64,000 nucleotides of DNA from Saxidomus purpurata (lineage: Eukaryota; Mollusca; Bivalvia; Venerida; Veneridae), in assembly GCA_022818135.1 (NCBI GenBank), contig JAFMSR010000012.1:29329025-29393024 (forward strand). Reading direction: 5' to 3'. Below the pieces are notes generated by a model that made no database searches, was not told where the DNA came from, and saw nothing but the letters and a program-made list of their open reading frames with translations. Made by a program: the position numbers and the translations under genes. Of the stretch, positions 22,771 to 34,640 are shown piece after piece; position 1 is the first letter of the stretch; the number at the start of each line of letters is the position of its first letter.

Positions 22771-23835
22771 TATGACTTTTGTAACTTAACCCTTAAGGGA
22801 TTTTATATAACATAGCATAAGACTCACGTCTCTACCCCAAAGTAAGACTTTAAGAAATGGAAAGTGATGCGCGCTGTCTGACAGCCTGTCTGTTGACATT
22901 TATTTCTGTTCAGATGTAACTCTGTTATACATTTAAGGATTTTAATTTAAATTGGCACAAATGCTCAACACATGGAGATAAATTGTCGTGCGTGACATTT
23001 TTAAGGTCAATAACCATGGGCCACTACTTTGCGGACATTCGTCACTTACACGTCACGGCTCTTGCTAAAACAAAGATGTAGTGTTTGGGTTCTTTCACCT
23101 GTGTCTGAAATAGCCAAAAATATCACCATCGTATTGCACCAAGCTTATTTGTTACAAAGAAATAGTTCATAAAGTTTAAAAGTGATTTACTAAGAAGAAA
23201 TATGACAGGTTATTCGCTATTTTCATATTCTGATCGCAGTAATACGAACAGTATGCTGGTTGAAACAATGTTGGATCGATGGGAGGACATTTACAAGGAA
23301 AGAGATATTTTCAACAAATTTTATCTGCAACCATAACGTGAAATCTTTTTACTGTCTCTCCTGTGAAAAAGAAACATGTTTAATTAATTTATATCGGGAG
23401 GAAAAGTTAAATAAGGTAAAGGTAAGTGTTATTTAATTCATGTTGGTTAACTTCTGTACATAATATTCATGTAGACTTTATTTTGAAATTATATGGAACA
23501 ATACACAGTATCTTCACCGTTTTATTACTGCTTCATACGTATCTACGAGGACAATCATAAGGTCTTTGCATTCATTCAAACATTTTCCTGTGATAAAAAC
23601 ACCTTTAATTGTATCAAGAGATTAAGATGTGAACTATTCCACACCATGTTGGCTTTTAGGATTTTAGTCTATTTACACATATTGTCAGATACCAACGGGC
23701 GTTCAGTAAGCAACTCTCTGTTTATCGTTCGTTGGGACACATAATATTCACGCTTGGGTATCCGACAATAAATCTCACGTACAACATATTGCTCAAACAT
23801 TTTATGTTCAATTTACAGTTTTATAAGTATTCACT
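22771..23835. other. Spacer between units A and B, nothing recognised
   Basis: AT-rich sequence with no convincing exon, RNA or mobile element. An 83-codon open frame at 23493-23744 has no recognisable similarity and no coding-like context. Confidence 0.5.
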
Positions 23836-25127
23836 AAATCAATTACTAATTTGTTTAATCAAAGTATGACTTAGAAGAAAGAATTCTCATTTCTGTATAC
23901 AACTTTAATATCTGTGTACTTTTATTATACACGTAGTTTATACTAAATTAAAAAAAATGTTTGTTAGGGATGACAAACTTGAAATAAAGAAATCTGCGAG
24001 TGCAAATTGAAGACCGCTGTAATTACAATATTTTGACAGAAACTGTTTTGTTCGACATTACTTAATAAAGTTGTTCTTGCCAGTGAAGCCAATTATTCAT
24101 ATTTCAGTAAACTAATTAGGCGTAAGCAGGTTTCCGTTTGAGTGTTGTATACGTTTATTAAATATTCTTCAGGTCAAAGATTTGTATCTCAAGTTCGCGA
24201 AAGAACTTCTAGATCACGTGACAGAAGACATGAACTAGGGCTGCAAATAAGTAGATAGGGTGTACAAATAACAATATTGCAAAATTAATATATTTGATTA
24301 GACAATTGACTGTAGCGTAGTAATAACACGTGTTTGCTTTGTATCCATATATTTTGATGTTAATGTTGCCCGCAATCGTGAGTACTTTTCAATAAATAAA
24401 CTTTGGAACTTTGAAAACACAAACATTTAATCTAAATTTCATTCAGTAACTCTGGATATACGCCTGAGCTTGAAAGAGCTTTATTTATTTTCCTGTATCG
24501 TGTATATGGTATTTTGCTGCTTTTTGAAGGCTTCGTCGGAATACTTGGAATATCATTCACATAAATCACTCTGCTTTCTGCATGAATAGTTAAGATGACC
24601 TGTTGTATGATTGCATTATAATATTGATCGATATACTGATTGACTTTTCAAAATGAATGTTGTAATAGATTTTGTAATGAATTTATTTCTATTAAGCACT
24701 TAGACACACTTAATAACCTCTCTTTGCTTATAAAGTAGTTCCTTTGGAGCAAATCTTTACCTTTGCACTGACGATATTGCAATTCGAATACGATAAAAGC
24801 TTTTAGAATGTTTTTTAAAGACAGCGCCCAGGATCTGGTGTGTGTATATGGATGAGACTGTAATACAATATAAAACCTATGATTTAACATCATGACGCTC
24901 TTTTCCAGAAGAACATGCAGATGACGACTGATAATTTACACTCTGGAAATCCTAGTCAATTAAACTGTAACAGTTAATTGTCATTGTTTATTTTTGTGTC
25001 ACGCTGATTATTTAAAAACAGGCTAGGGACACATTTTGTTTTCAGAATGAGACTGTTTTACTTCTGTTGTCAAGTAAATTAGGACAAGGAAGTTTGCCAA
25101 CAGATCCATATTCCCATATAGACATCA

Positions 25128-25268
25128 GGCGTGGGGCATGGTCCCATATACTGATATATTAAAAATATAAACATTTTTTCTCACTTTACAGTATACATAT
25201 AGTTTATAGTGAAAATTATTATTATTTTGTTTTAATATATCAGTAAATGGGGGTCCATGCCCAACGCC
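25128..25268. mobile_element. 141-bp MITE-like hairpin at the break in A/B homology
   Basis: The left arm GGCGTGGGGCATGGTCCC, then ATACTGATATATTAAAA, is matched in reverse complement on the right (GGCGTTGGGCATGGACCC, then TTACTGATATATTAAAA). Arms are about 38 bp with an AT-rich loop. Units A, C and E share only the sequence before it, so it is an insertion or marks a rearrangement edge. Confidence 0.8.
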
Positions 25269-25389
25269 GGGTACCTATGGTGTAAAGGTTAAACAAACTT
25301 CTAAAGACTTTTAAACGAAATAACGGAATTTAAATATAAACGCTGTAAGCTCCCATGGTTACAGTCCATACGTGTAGTGTACGTCTGAG

Positions 25390-25448
25390 CCCCCCGACCA
25401 CCCAACCCGGGGGCCCCCGGGGGCCCCCCCCCGGGGGGGGCGGGGAGG

Positions 25449-25483
<35 letters not shown>

Positions 25484-25523
25484 GGGGGGGGGGGGGGGGC
25501 CCCCGGGGGGGGCCCCCCGGGCC

Positions 25524-25554
<31 letters not shown>

Positions 25555-25630
25555 CCCCCCGCGGCGCCCCCGGGGGGGGGGGGCCCGGGCCCCCCCCCCC
25601 CCCCCCCCCCCCGGGGCCCCCCCCCCCCCC
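25390..25630. other. Homopolymeric C/G block, probable assembly artefact
   Basis: About 240 bases made almost only of runs of C and G inside AT-rich DNA, with abrupt edges. Open frames across it are Pro/Gly strings without biological meaning. It most likely stands for a poorly sequenced or unresolved tract. Confidence 0.75.
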
Positions 25631-26386
25631 TATGCTAACAGACTATCAACACTAGCCGTCTTTTAATATGAAGCTTGCAGCGACAGTTGAAATCCCAGGA
25701 TCAAATTTACAAGTAGCTCTCGTTTGATCAAGAAAGGCGCTTTACTGACAGAAATGGCCTTTAATTGTACCAAAAACATTCCTAACTTTGCTTTTTAAAT
25801 CGATAATAATTTATCAGAAACAAAGCGCAGTATTTTTTCAATGATATTGCAAAATAATAAGAATGGCTTTCTGGCAACTCTTTTTCTTAAACAACCACTT
25901 GAATATGAAAAAAGGTATATGTCAACATTGTTTTACAGTGAATAGAACAAGGCTCTATATCATTATCCTTTCATTAGATTTATTTTTCTATATCAGTAAA
26001 ATCGAAGATTTCCGGGGACTTTAAATATAAAACATCAAATTTTTATTTCACAAGCTCCCTGATAAACTATCACGAGACTTGACCGATATAAGTTATACAC
26101 TAACATGTGCTAAGAATTAAAAGCATTTAATTCATTCACAATTAGATATTGACACCAAACTACTTTTTGCACCAACAAGGATCGAATTTGAGTAAAGCAT
26201 GATGCTTCAAGCACATAAACAAATAATTTATACCGAAACAACAAAACACTTCTTTAGAGAACAGCTTCGTGAACTAAAACTTATAAGTTGAACAGAACTC
26301 CGTGTCAACCTCCATACTAGAAGAGCCCCTTATAGTACACGCATGTCAGCGAGCCGAAAGCACAACGGAAAGTTTCATTATTACGC

Positions 26387-26598
26387 TAGGAGGCGTAGAT
26401 TTATAAAAGTCTGTTGAGATTGAGAGGTCTTTTTTTCTTGAAGCCTTTTTTTCTTTTAAGAAAAATATCTCTATCAAAAATTTGTCTGAATCAAAGCTCA
26501 TCGTTAGAGTCAAAGGGAAGGAGAATTTGTGGAGATGTTGTAAAATGTTCAGAAAAGACATGAGGACTCTAACGACTGATGCCAGTCTATAGGAGGCG
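26387..26598. mobile_element. 194-bp insertion with 9-bp target duplication
   Basis: TAGGAGGCG occurs at 26387-26395 and again at 26590-26598. The opposite arm of the host element (27.9 kb) has one related copy and no insert, giving an internal empty-site comparison. The insert starts TAGATTTATAAAAG and ends in CCAGTCTA, so any terminal repeats are at most 4 bp. Family unknown. Confidence 0.7.
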
Positions 26599-27151
26599 CT
26601 GTTTAGATGAATATTCGGTAGTTTCCGTAAATCTAACCATATCATGAATCAATAGTTACATTCCTTTGGAAAGCCTGCATGTTTGTGTACTTATCCCTTA
26701 GCCTCTGGTGAGATTTATTTATGTGCCTTGTTAATATGAACATGGGGATTTGCAGTTTCTTCCTATATAAGTCAATGTAAAATACGTGCGCACCGGGATT
26801 GGACCGATGTCAACCCAAGAGGTATGATCCAAACAAACTTGATAGAGAACCTCTAGACAATGCCACACACCAATTATCTAAGTTCTTAGCATTGTGGATT
26901 TTGACAGAAGTGTGTGTTTTGTTTTAGTGTATAAATCTCTGTGAAGCAAGTGACCCCAAGTGTGTGGCCAGGCGTGATCTTAGTAGAGGTCCGCTTTACA
27001 ACGCTATGAAGCAAAACTCTAAATCCAAGCCTTGCGGTTTCAGAACAGGCAGCTTTTAAAAGGGTTTTTCTTATAATAAGTCTGCGTAAAAGAAATGACC
27101 CCTAAGGAGGACTCAGTGAGTTAATTTGAACAATCTGGATAGAGGTTCACT

Positions 27152-27231
27152 ACACACACGCACGCACAAACACGCGCACACGCACCAACATACACACCCA
27201 CGCGCACGCACGCACACGCACGCACACACAC
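27152..27231. repeat. AC/GC-rich microsatellite
   Basis: An irregular run of ACAC, CGCACG and ACGCAC motifs. Confidence 0.85.
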
Positions 27232-27639
27232 TTCAAAATTCTAAATATTAAAGCCCTAGAACTTGTTGTTTAATACTAAAGGATTAAAAAAATTAAAGTC
27301 AGTAGAAAAGGGTCTATTTCGACCCGAAGGGTATTATTTAAAGAATCTTTGTAAAAGTCTACCAGACAATGCAGTTTTGTAAAATAAGAATTTTAAAGTT
27401 TTTCCTTTCGGTTAATTCTGGAACTGAATTCTTTGAACAAATTTTAAAGGGGAACAACCAATTAAAATCACTGTGCAGTTTGGTTGAATTTGGCCGGGGA
27501 GGTCGTTTGAATCTAATTTTGTTGACGACGAAGGACACGGACCGATCCTCAAAACTCACCACAACACTTCGTGACAGGTGAGCTAAACTAAGTAAGCCTT
27601 TCATTGTGTCGATGCACAGAGATTTAGTACAAGGAATCG

Positions 27640-27725
27640 CTGAAGGCAACGACGGTGTAGAGGTTAGGGTGCCTGCCGCATATCCCGGAGGTTGCAGTTC
27701 GAGGTCCGCTGGGGTCACGACCGTA
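27640..27725 (+). repeat. tRNA-like SINE head or pseudo-tRNA
   Basis: GGTGTAGAGGTTAGGG (A-box-like) at 27654 and AGTTCGAGGTCC (B-box) at 27696-27707 with tRNA-like spacing. No good acceptor stem. Confidence 0.5.
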
Positions 27726-29924
27726 CCTCCTCATATGACACCATTACTGGTTTTCCATGAAGTGAACTCGAGAGTGACCCTATATGCTTCAAGCTTTCTG
27801 CACAATCGAGCTAACATAAATTAGTATACACTAAGCTATTAGCTAAGGAACGAAGGCCTTCCATAGCTGCGTGATATAGTTAGTTTTACGGAAACTACCG
27901 AATATTCATCTAAGCAGCACCTCCTGTTGTAATAATGAAACTTCATATTATGCTTGCTTCGTACTGATATGCATGCATTGTAGGGTCTTAATGTAAAAGG
28001 AATGGGCAATACGTGGCGAAATGAAATTGCAGAAAATAATTAAGATGCAAGTGTGAAAGTGATGATTGCCTTCCATATCCAACAATAGGCAAAATGCACG
28101 TTACAGTTCGGTGTGTACGGATTGTTCACAAGACGAGCTGACACGAGCAGGCGAGCTCTATAAACTAGTAATAATGATAACATATTTAAAACTGAGAGGC
28201 TCTAACAATATTTTATTAACAACAAATTAAAAAAAGATATTTATATTTTCTGTAAAGTAAAAATGTATGTGTTTTATCAGCATGGTGACGTGGTTAACCG
28301 TGAACAGATTTGACTTCAAATGAAAGTATGTTTAACGGTATCTTGGCCGAGTAGTCGAAATTCAATAAATAACGATAGCTATTTTTCATTCCTGAACGAA
28401 ACATGTGAATCAGGCGTTGCATTTTGGGCCTTAGTTTTGAATATGGCCATAGTGATGATCGTCTAGTGGCCGTTTATTCGAATTTTGAAAGAGTGTGATA
28501 TCATTCTACAAAGTCAAAAGAAACAACCAACTCATTGCTGTGTATACAATTTACACATACATAATAAAATCTAATTATTTACTAATACAAGCGTTATTTA
28601 ATTCAAATAGCCAAATTTATCAGGTAGTTAATCGAAATCTAGAAATTTTATTCATTATAGTTCTATACCCGGCAAAAAAGAAATGCAAACACTTACATTT
28701 TAAATTGTATTGGCCAAAGTACTGGTCCGATTGTTCAACATGATAGTTTATATCTCAAATGAAAGAAGAATCTGTTACCTTTACATCGGTGCCAAATTTA
28801 TTTCAGTACATTTCAACTCTTTTTTTTACCGAGTATATAGGTTATTCATATATTTCAGAGAGTATTTAAAATCCAAAGTCAATTTCTTTTACACGTGAAA
28901 GTCCGAGCAGAGCACCAGGGGGTCCACAAGAGAATTGGTGCACCTTAAGATAACATGTACAATGGATATAAAATAAAGGTGGAAAAAAGACTAATTAATG
29001 AAATGAATGAATCTGCACAGTTATTTTTTCGTCTCTTAATCTGTTTTGCAAAATGGTTGGCCGCTAAGGAATTGCCGGGATTTCAAATAAAAAACCCAAA
29101 GGTGACTATTCTTTTCCGAAATATATTCTTTTTTTTTCTAAAATAACTGATAAAAGTTCAGATTGCTTAATGATTTCTTATATCTTTTAAAAAAGGAATG
29201 AATTTTGAAACGAAACCATGATCACAGGAATGATCATAGTTTCGATTCAAAATTTTGTAACATTTGACAAGAAGTTGTTTTCAAAATGTCGGTCTTTAGC
29301 CCTTACTGCACTGGGATCACTGGGGCGAAAGTGAGCACAGATAATTAGTTTTCGTGAGGAACGTGTTACAATTGGTGTAAGTTAAAATCCGATATTTAAT
29401 CTAATACACACTATCTTGTGTATCTTTGGATACTCCGATGACTATCTTAGTCCAGTGCATACCCGAGCTGTAGATAATGTCGGTTAATATGTTAAAATAT
29501 CAAAAAGAAGATCGCCTGCTCACTTGAAAAGTTCGACCGTTGGTAATGTTTACCGTTTTATTTTGCAAATGTGCTTAGATTTGAATAACCTGAATCGAGC
29601 AATTTATTTGCTCAAGTACCAGGCATAAGTGTTCAAGATTTTATCAACAAACGTGCTTTCGGGGCCAAAATACTGATACATAATAATGTAACTAAAGTTA
29701 GTGTACTGGGTATTGTTTATTGGTATTGGTGTACCGGAGTATTGATACTAACGTGTACTGAGTATTGGGCATTAAAAGTGAGTAATAGAAATACTCTGCT
29801 GCCTTTAAAAGCGTTGTATTTAGCTCCCCGGAGTACGAAGTACCCAAGGTTGGTAATTGTGATCGCCTGGTGTCCGACGTATGTTTGTATGTCTATCGTC
29901 TGCGTGTCGTCTGTGCACATTTAA

Positions 29925-30370
29925 CCTTGTGTATGCAAAAGAGACTGCATTTTGCACTGAATCTTCAGAACACTTGATCAGAATGACTGCCTTCATGTAA
30001 TCTATGTCGGTTCGAATATGGGTTATTTTGTTTCAAAAACTATGTCACGGGGTCAAATAATAGAAAAACATTTTGTATGCAACAAAGGTTCCATTTTGCA
30101 TTCGACCATAAACTTAGTCAGTATGATTGCAGTAGTGGAGGGCGTCTCTCTATTTGATGAAATTTAGGTCGAGTACGAATATGAATCATGTGGGTCAAAA
30201 ATAAGGTCACTGGATCAAATCATAGAAAACCCTTGTGTATACAATAGATGTTTCATTTTTCATTGAATCTTCATGACCGTTAGTCAGAATCACTATCTTG
30301 ATGAATTCTATTTTGAGTGTGCATATGGATCATCTTTGGTCCATATAAAATCATAGAAAACTCTTGCAAT
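29925..30370. repeat. Degenerate ~140-bp tandem repeat in unit B
   Basis: Three to four units with CCTTGTGTATGCAA, CATTTTGCATT and AGGTCGAGTACGAA, the same family as at 12.66-13.14 kb. It is absent from the equivalent place in unit A. Confidence 0.65.
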
Positions 30371-30744
30371 ATTTTATGTTAATTGATGTATCTATTTCAA
30401 TTAATTTTTAAATATTTTGATGAAACCAATTCAAGTTACAGTATGATATGTTGCACATCTAAAATCAATTCTATTTCTACAAATAATTTGAATGTACACA
30501 TCCCGAAAAACTTGATATTCACATCACAGGCACGTGTTTAAACGTGCTTAGTATATATTCACGTTGAATGCCTTTGTATACATCGAACATGGAAATGCAT
30601 TTGCTTTGACAAATGGATCAAATGAATAAAATAATTCTGATAATTTTGCTGAATAAGTAAAAGGACACATTTAATTATTAGTCACAACGACATCAAATGA
30701 ATACAAATCGTTACTTTGTCTCAAGAGTAAAAAGCACAGAGAAC

Positions 30745-32154
30745 CTATCCAAAACACATCATATATATAAGAAAGAAAACCACAGTCGCGTCAAGCTTTT
30801 GTTTGGAGGCTTCAGAGATGGAGCCGCCAGTGTCTGTGTCTTTAGAGTTGGAACCACCAGTGTCTGTGTTAGTTGAATTCCTTTCTGCGGTTGCATGCTT
30901 AATTTGAGTAGGTTGTTCAGTTCCAACATGGGAGTCGATGATGGTAGGGTCGATCAGATTTAATCGCGTACATTTTTCCTTTGAAAATTTCTCCCACATG
31001 AATGATCTCCCAGAATCTCTTCGTTTCCTGCCCGCCCCTCCCTCACTACAGTAAGTTCCCACTGGAATTCCAAAGTACATTTTATGATTATCAATGCATT
31101 TGTCCAAGTCTACTAGTGGAACACAAACGTTGCCAGTAACGGTACCATCGCTGCATTTGTCATCTTCGTCACCTTCACATTGCTTGTAATAAGAGCTTGT
31201 AGTCATTGTACTGCCAGGATAAAATATTTCTTTGCCATGATGGTAGGGACCATTTGTTGTTACTTTGCATCCAAATAACAAATTACAAGTTGGGAGATGA
31301 GCAACTACATCCCGTGCATGAACGACGCGCCAACTGTTGTTGACTAGTTTATCATGGTTTAATGCGTACTCTTTGTCTCCAACTCTCGGCATTCCAAATG
31401 TATACAACGACAGTTTAATTTCTGGTACTAACCCTCTATATATAAGTTCCGCAGCGGAAAGTGAAGCTATTGCTCCACCCAAAGAATGACCTGTTATGAC
31501 GACATCGTAGTTTGGATACTGAGTAACGAGTTCATTAATGCTTTGATGAACACACGTGGATAGTTTGTTGAAGACATTTTTAAAATAGTACTGAACTTCT
31601 CCACCGATCATAAAAGAAGATTTTGGCGTAGATAAAACTGACACAATTTCGTCATAGAGTTGCTGATTTCCTCTAGTAGTTGTGGTTCCACGGTAGGATA
31701 GAACTATCATCTTCTTTACGTGAGAAATAGCTGTGTAGGCATAACATTCCTCGTACTCAAACAGAGAGAAGTCCTCACATCTTTGTCCTATTGCATGATG
31801 CAGTTCAAACCCACTGTCAAGAAGTATGCTGTCAATACATTTCTTCGGATTGTCAGAATATGCTAGTGCTGATAACAGGGTAGCTAAATATGCCATTTCA
31901 GGATTGTAGATACCATACGATTTAGCAGCTGCTGGACACGAAGATGGCCCTTTTATATTTTGCTCTGGGCGACATGTATTTACCTGTGAACCATACGCAT
32001 GGCATTCACGATCTAGGGGGCACCACCTACAGTGACGACCCATCCATGTCTTCTGTTGTGTGCATGTTTCACAGTCCTCGAAGGAATCACAGGCAGGTGT
32101 GCCTTCACATCGAAGTGGAAATAACAGAAATAGCAAATATATGTATATATCCAT
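30745..32154 (-). CDS. Secreted PSI-domain class 3 lipase, copy B, probable GPI anchor
   Basis: An intronless gene of 469 residues. The start is ATG 32154 (MDIYIYLL), chosen because it aligns with the copy A start; the open frame runs a little further upstream without ATG. The signal peptide, PSI-like cysteines, GHSLGG (Ser224), RDVVAH (Asp282) and GPYHHG (His306) are all kept, so an active hydrolase is expected. Two extra residues lie in CVPLVDLDKC, and RKRR occurs again before the tail. The stalk is short, without the 28-residue repeats of copy A but with TDTGGS-type motifs, and ends in SEASK plus a hydrophobic run, as for a GPI signal. ATTAAA on the minus strand (30675-30670) may be a poly(A) signal, conserved with copy A. 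Divergence is mostly conservative substitution with no stop, which argues for continued selection. Confidence 0.87.
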   Translation of the reverse strand: MDIYIYLLFLLFPLRCEGTPACDSFEDCETCTQQKTWMGRHCRWCPLDRECHAYGSQVNTCRPEQNIKGPSSCPAAAKSYGIYNPEMAYLATLLSALAYSDNPKKCIDSILLDSGFELHHAIGQRCEDFSLFEYEECYAYTAISHVKKMIVLSYRGTTTTRGNQQLYDEIVSVLSTPKSSFMIGGEVQYYFKNVFNKLSTCVHQSINELVTQYPNYDVVITGHSLGGAIASLSAAELIYRGLVPEIKLSLYTFGMPRVGDKEYALNHDKLVNNSWRVVHARDVVAHLPTCNLLFGCKVTTNGPYHHGKEIFYPGSTMTTSSYYKQCEGDEDDKCSDGTVTGNVCVPLVDLDKCIDNHKMYFGIPVGTYCSEGGAGRKRRDSGRSFMWEKFSKEKCTRLNLIDPTIIDSHVGTEQPTQIKHATAERNSTNTDTGGSNSKDTDTGGSISEASKQKLDATVVFFLIYMMCFG

Positions 32155-32730
32155 GTATGCACTATTATACAATTTGTAAATTTATTATTTGTGAATATTC
32201 ATTAGCAGTCAACGACAGAGATATCGCAAGTTTCACGAAGAATTATGATTATATAAACAGATAGTGTTTGCTTTAACGTATTATAAATGTGTTTGGATAT
32301 AATGTACTTTGTTTTCATACATGAGAGACCTTTAACAAAATTGTAAACAAAAGATAACAAGTCAAATGTTTGAACGCCACCACATGGAGTGGCGGGTTGC
32401 GATAAGTAGTAATGTTGGATTTAATGTATGGTGATTAACCAAACCTAATCTTTTTGCACTCTAATTTTGTATATGGCTGACCATTTGTTAATGTTTAATG
32501 CTAAAAAAGATGATTCTTCGTCAAGCCTATAGGCATTGTTTCCTCTTTATGAATTATCAAATCATTGAAATAATTTTTATTTTTATTTTCCTAAGTTCTT
32601 ATAAATTCTAAATTTATAAATGATAAATTCTTACATATAAATTTGATTCAATTTATATTATTCTTGTAGGAAAGAAAAAATATTTCCAAGGTATAAATTA
32701 ATTTGTTCCCACTATATAAAAAAAGTTAAT

Positions 32731-32813
32731 TCTACTCCGGCGAGGTTTCGATCTCTGATCTCTCGCGTGCCAAGCGGGGATACATATCACTGCGCTATCA
32801 AGGCATTGAGTTT
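32731..32813 (-). repeat. tRNA-like SINE or pseudo-tRNA
   Basis: The minus strand reads GATAGCGCAGTGATATG (A-box-like), CGCTTGGCACGCG (an anticodon arm with GGC centred in the loop) and GAGATCGAAACCTC (B-box-like). The acceptor ends do not pair cleanly, so I do not call a functional tRNA. Confidence 0.5.
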
Positions 32814-33599
32814 CAGAGCGTATAACTTCGTTATTCACCAATACAGACGTTTGTTTCGGAATGGCGGTACACATTTAAGTAAACAAATGAATTTAACTTT
32901 CCAGACACTTTAAATAAGAAGTGGACACATCATAAACTTGGTAGTTTCGTAAAGTATATTCAAATATCCGTTAGTAGTCATTCGTTTAAAATCGGCTATT
33001 TCCGTAGTATTTAGACTGGTTCGCGATCTCAAATCAAAAGACCGCTTGTTACAAAGAACACACTGTGAAATCAGTTTACAGTCTAAAAGGAGTTACGTCA
33101 CCCCATGGAAATTTTACTTGCTGCATTCCAATATACACGCCACCTGGAGGTGGCGTGTAACAAAGAGAGAATCGAGTTAACAAGTTAGCCGTAGCGTATG
33201 TATAACTAAGTGTATGTGTAACTAAGTGTATGACCTGAGTGTAATTGCATATGTGCCGAAGACTGTGCTTAATTCAGACAAGTAATTCAGCAATTACAAT
33301 GTATTGATTTTTCATAATTATATTAATTAAAAACATATTTCAGGGCATTCATTGAAATAATAAGTAACTGTACAGACCGTCCATATACTATGTGTGGGTT
33401 CCGTGACTAATCTGGGGAGTAATTTTCATTGATAATTTATATTGTTTTATCATTAACACGTGCTTTTTATGTATCAATTGTTAACAATTGTAACTGACAT
33501 AAAGCAGTTTCAGACTTAAGCATCTTTATACTTATGGTACTACATATATTTTTAAAAATACTTCATGATATCGTCTTTGTCTGTTGACAGTTTTGGGCT

Positions 33600-34640
33600 T
33601 TCTGCGGGATCAAAGACAAATTGATGCTCTTCCAGCGATATAGCTTACTGCTTTGACTGTTGCTAGTAACGCCTGTCGGTGTACTTCAGTGGATGTTCTC
33701 CACAAAGCCCCACTTTGCAATTATGAGCTTCTTCAAACTTTCGCCAAGGGGAAAGTGCGCTAAACAGCAATTAGCTTCTGAACTTAATATGCCCATATCA
33801 CTACATGTGTTTGTCTTTCTTTAACAAACGAGATGGATGTCCTCATCTAGGCGAATTGGATTGTCTGCTTCTTCGTTTCCCTCCTCAAATACTGCCAGTT
33901 TACGCTAGACGTTGTGGTGGCATTATCTTTAACGTCCTCGTCCCAAAGAAACACTGCGATATAAAAATGTGGTCCTTGATACTAAGTTTGTCACAGAGTA
34001 TGCATGATGAATACCCGGTCAGTTTTTATCTATTCAGGTTGACTGGTGACAGCGCGCAATGTGTCAGATACTTGTCCACAAGAGGGAGTCAACTTGACGA
34101 TGCTCGTTTGGAACACACTTGTCCTAGGTTTGTTGTTCGTGAGTCCTCTTCGTCTCTCCATATCTCGTCCTGATAATCGCTTCATCTTACTGTTGGTTGC
34201 AGTCCATGGCAGTTTTTGCTCGATATTCAATACATTTTGTGCTTGTAGCAGTAGTATCTACAAATATATCCACGCCTCTGTTCTAATATGGCTAAGCTGC
34301 CGTTATCATTGTCTACTTTCGTTCAGTCCTGAACTCGATACATGCCCACTGACCATGCTGTCTTGGAAATCCTTCAGGAGAATTAATAATAGACCTTTTG
34401 CAACATTGAATTCCTAAACAAGATGCTACTGATTCCTTAAGTTTTCTTAATGTTGTATAGAGACCGACTTAAATGAAGTTTGGTTCTAACCATAGACTCA
34501 GGAACCTGTTGACAATTCTTTCTAGCGCCTCTGCAGTTGTCACCGGAACGTCTCACAACATCAATAGCTAAATGAGACAAGTGTGTTAGTAAATAACGAA
34601 CCCTCTTTGGATGTTTCTACATGTCATGATTATTTAGTGC
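33600..34640 (-). mobile_element. Decayed element with CCHC knuckle, unit B
   Basis: Counterpart of the unit A block at 19.43-20.38 kb, with the same minus-strand C-x2-C-x7-H-x5-C motif followed by FFGTRTLKIM. Open frames of up to 123 codons on the plus strand are shadows without recognisable similarity. A LINE remnant is the best guess. Confidence 0.4.

Larger units (their letters stand above)
26370..27942. mobile_element. 1.57-kb element with ~74-bp inverted ends and nested insertion
   Basis: The right end (27869-27942), reverse-complemented, matches the left end (26370-26386 plus 26590-26645), sharing AAGTTTCATTATTAC, AGATGAATATTCGG and TAGTTTCCGTAAA. The left arm is split by a 194-bp insertion flanked by TAGGAGGCG. 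Inside are an AC-rich microsatellite (about 27152-27231) and a tRNA-like repeat (27640-27720). No transposase is seen. Confidence 0.75.

Noticed and set aside
25301..25666. Pro-rich and Gly-rich open frames on both strands
   Set aside because: They exist only because the C/G homopolymer block has no stop codons; probable sequence artefact.
26346..26645. 99-codon open frame on the minus strand
   Set aside because: It spans the 194-bp insertion and both pieces of a transposon end, so it cannot be an old host gene.
32731..32813. Functional tRNA gene
   Set aside because: A- and B-box-like motifs are present, but the acceptor and T stems do not pair well enough; kept as a tRNA-like repeat.
33805..34417. 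Overlapping 122- and 123-codon plus-strand frames
   Set aside because: They lie on the decayed CCHC block of unit B; unit A does not conserve them in frame.
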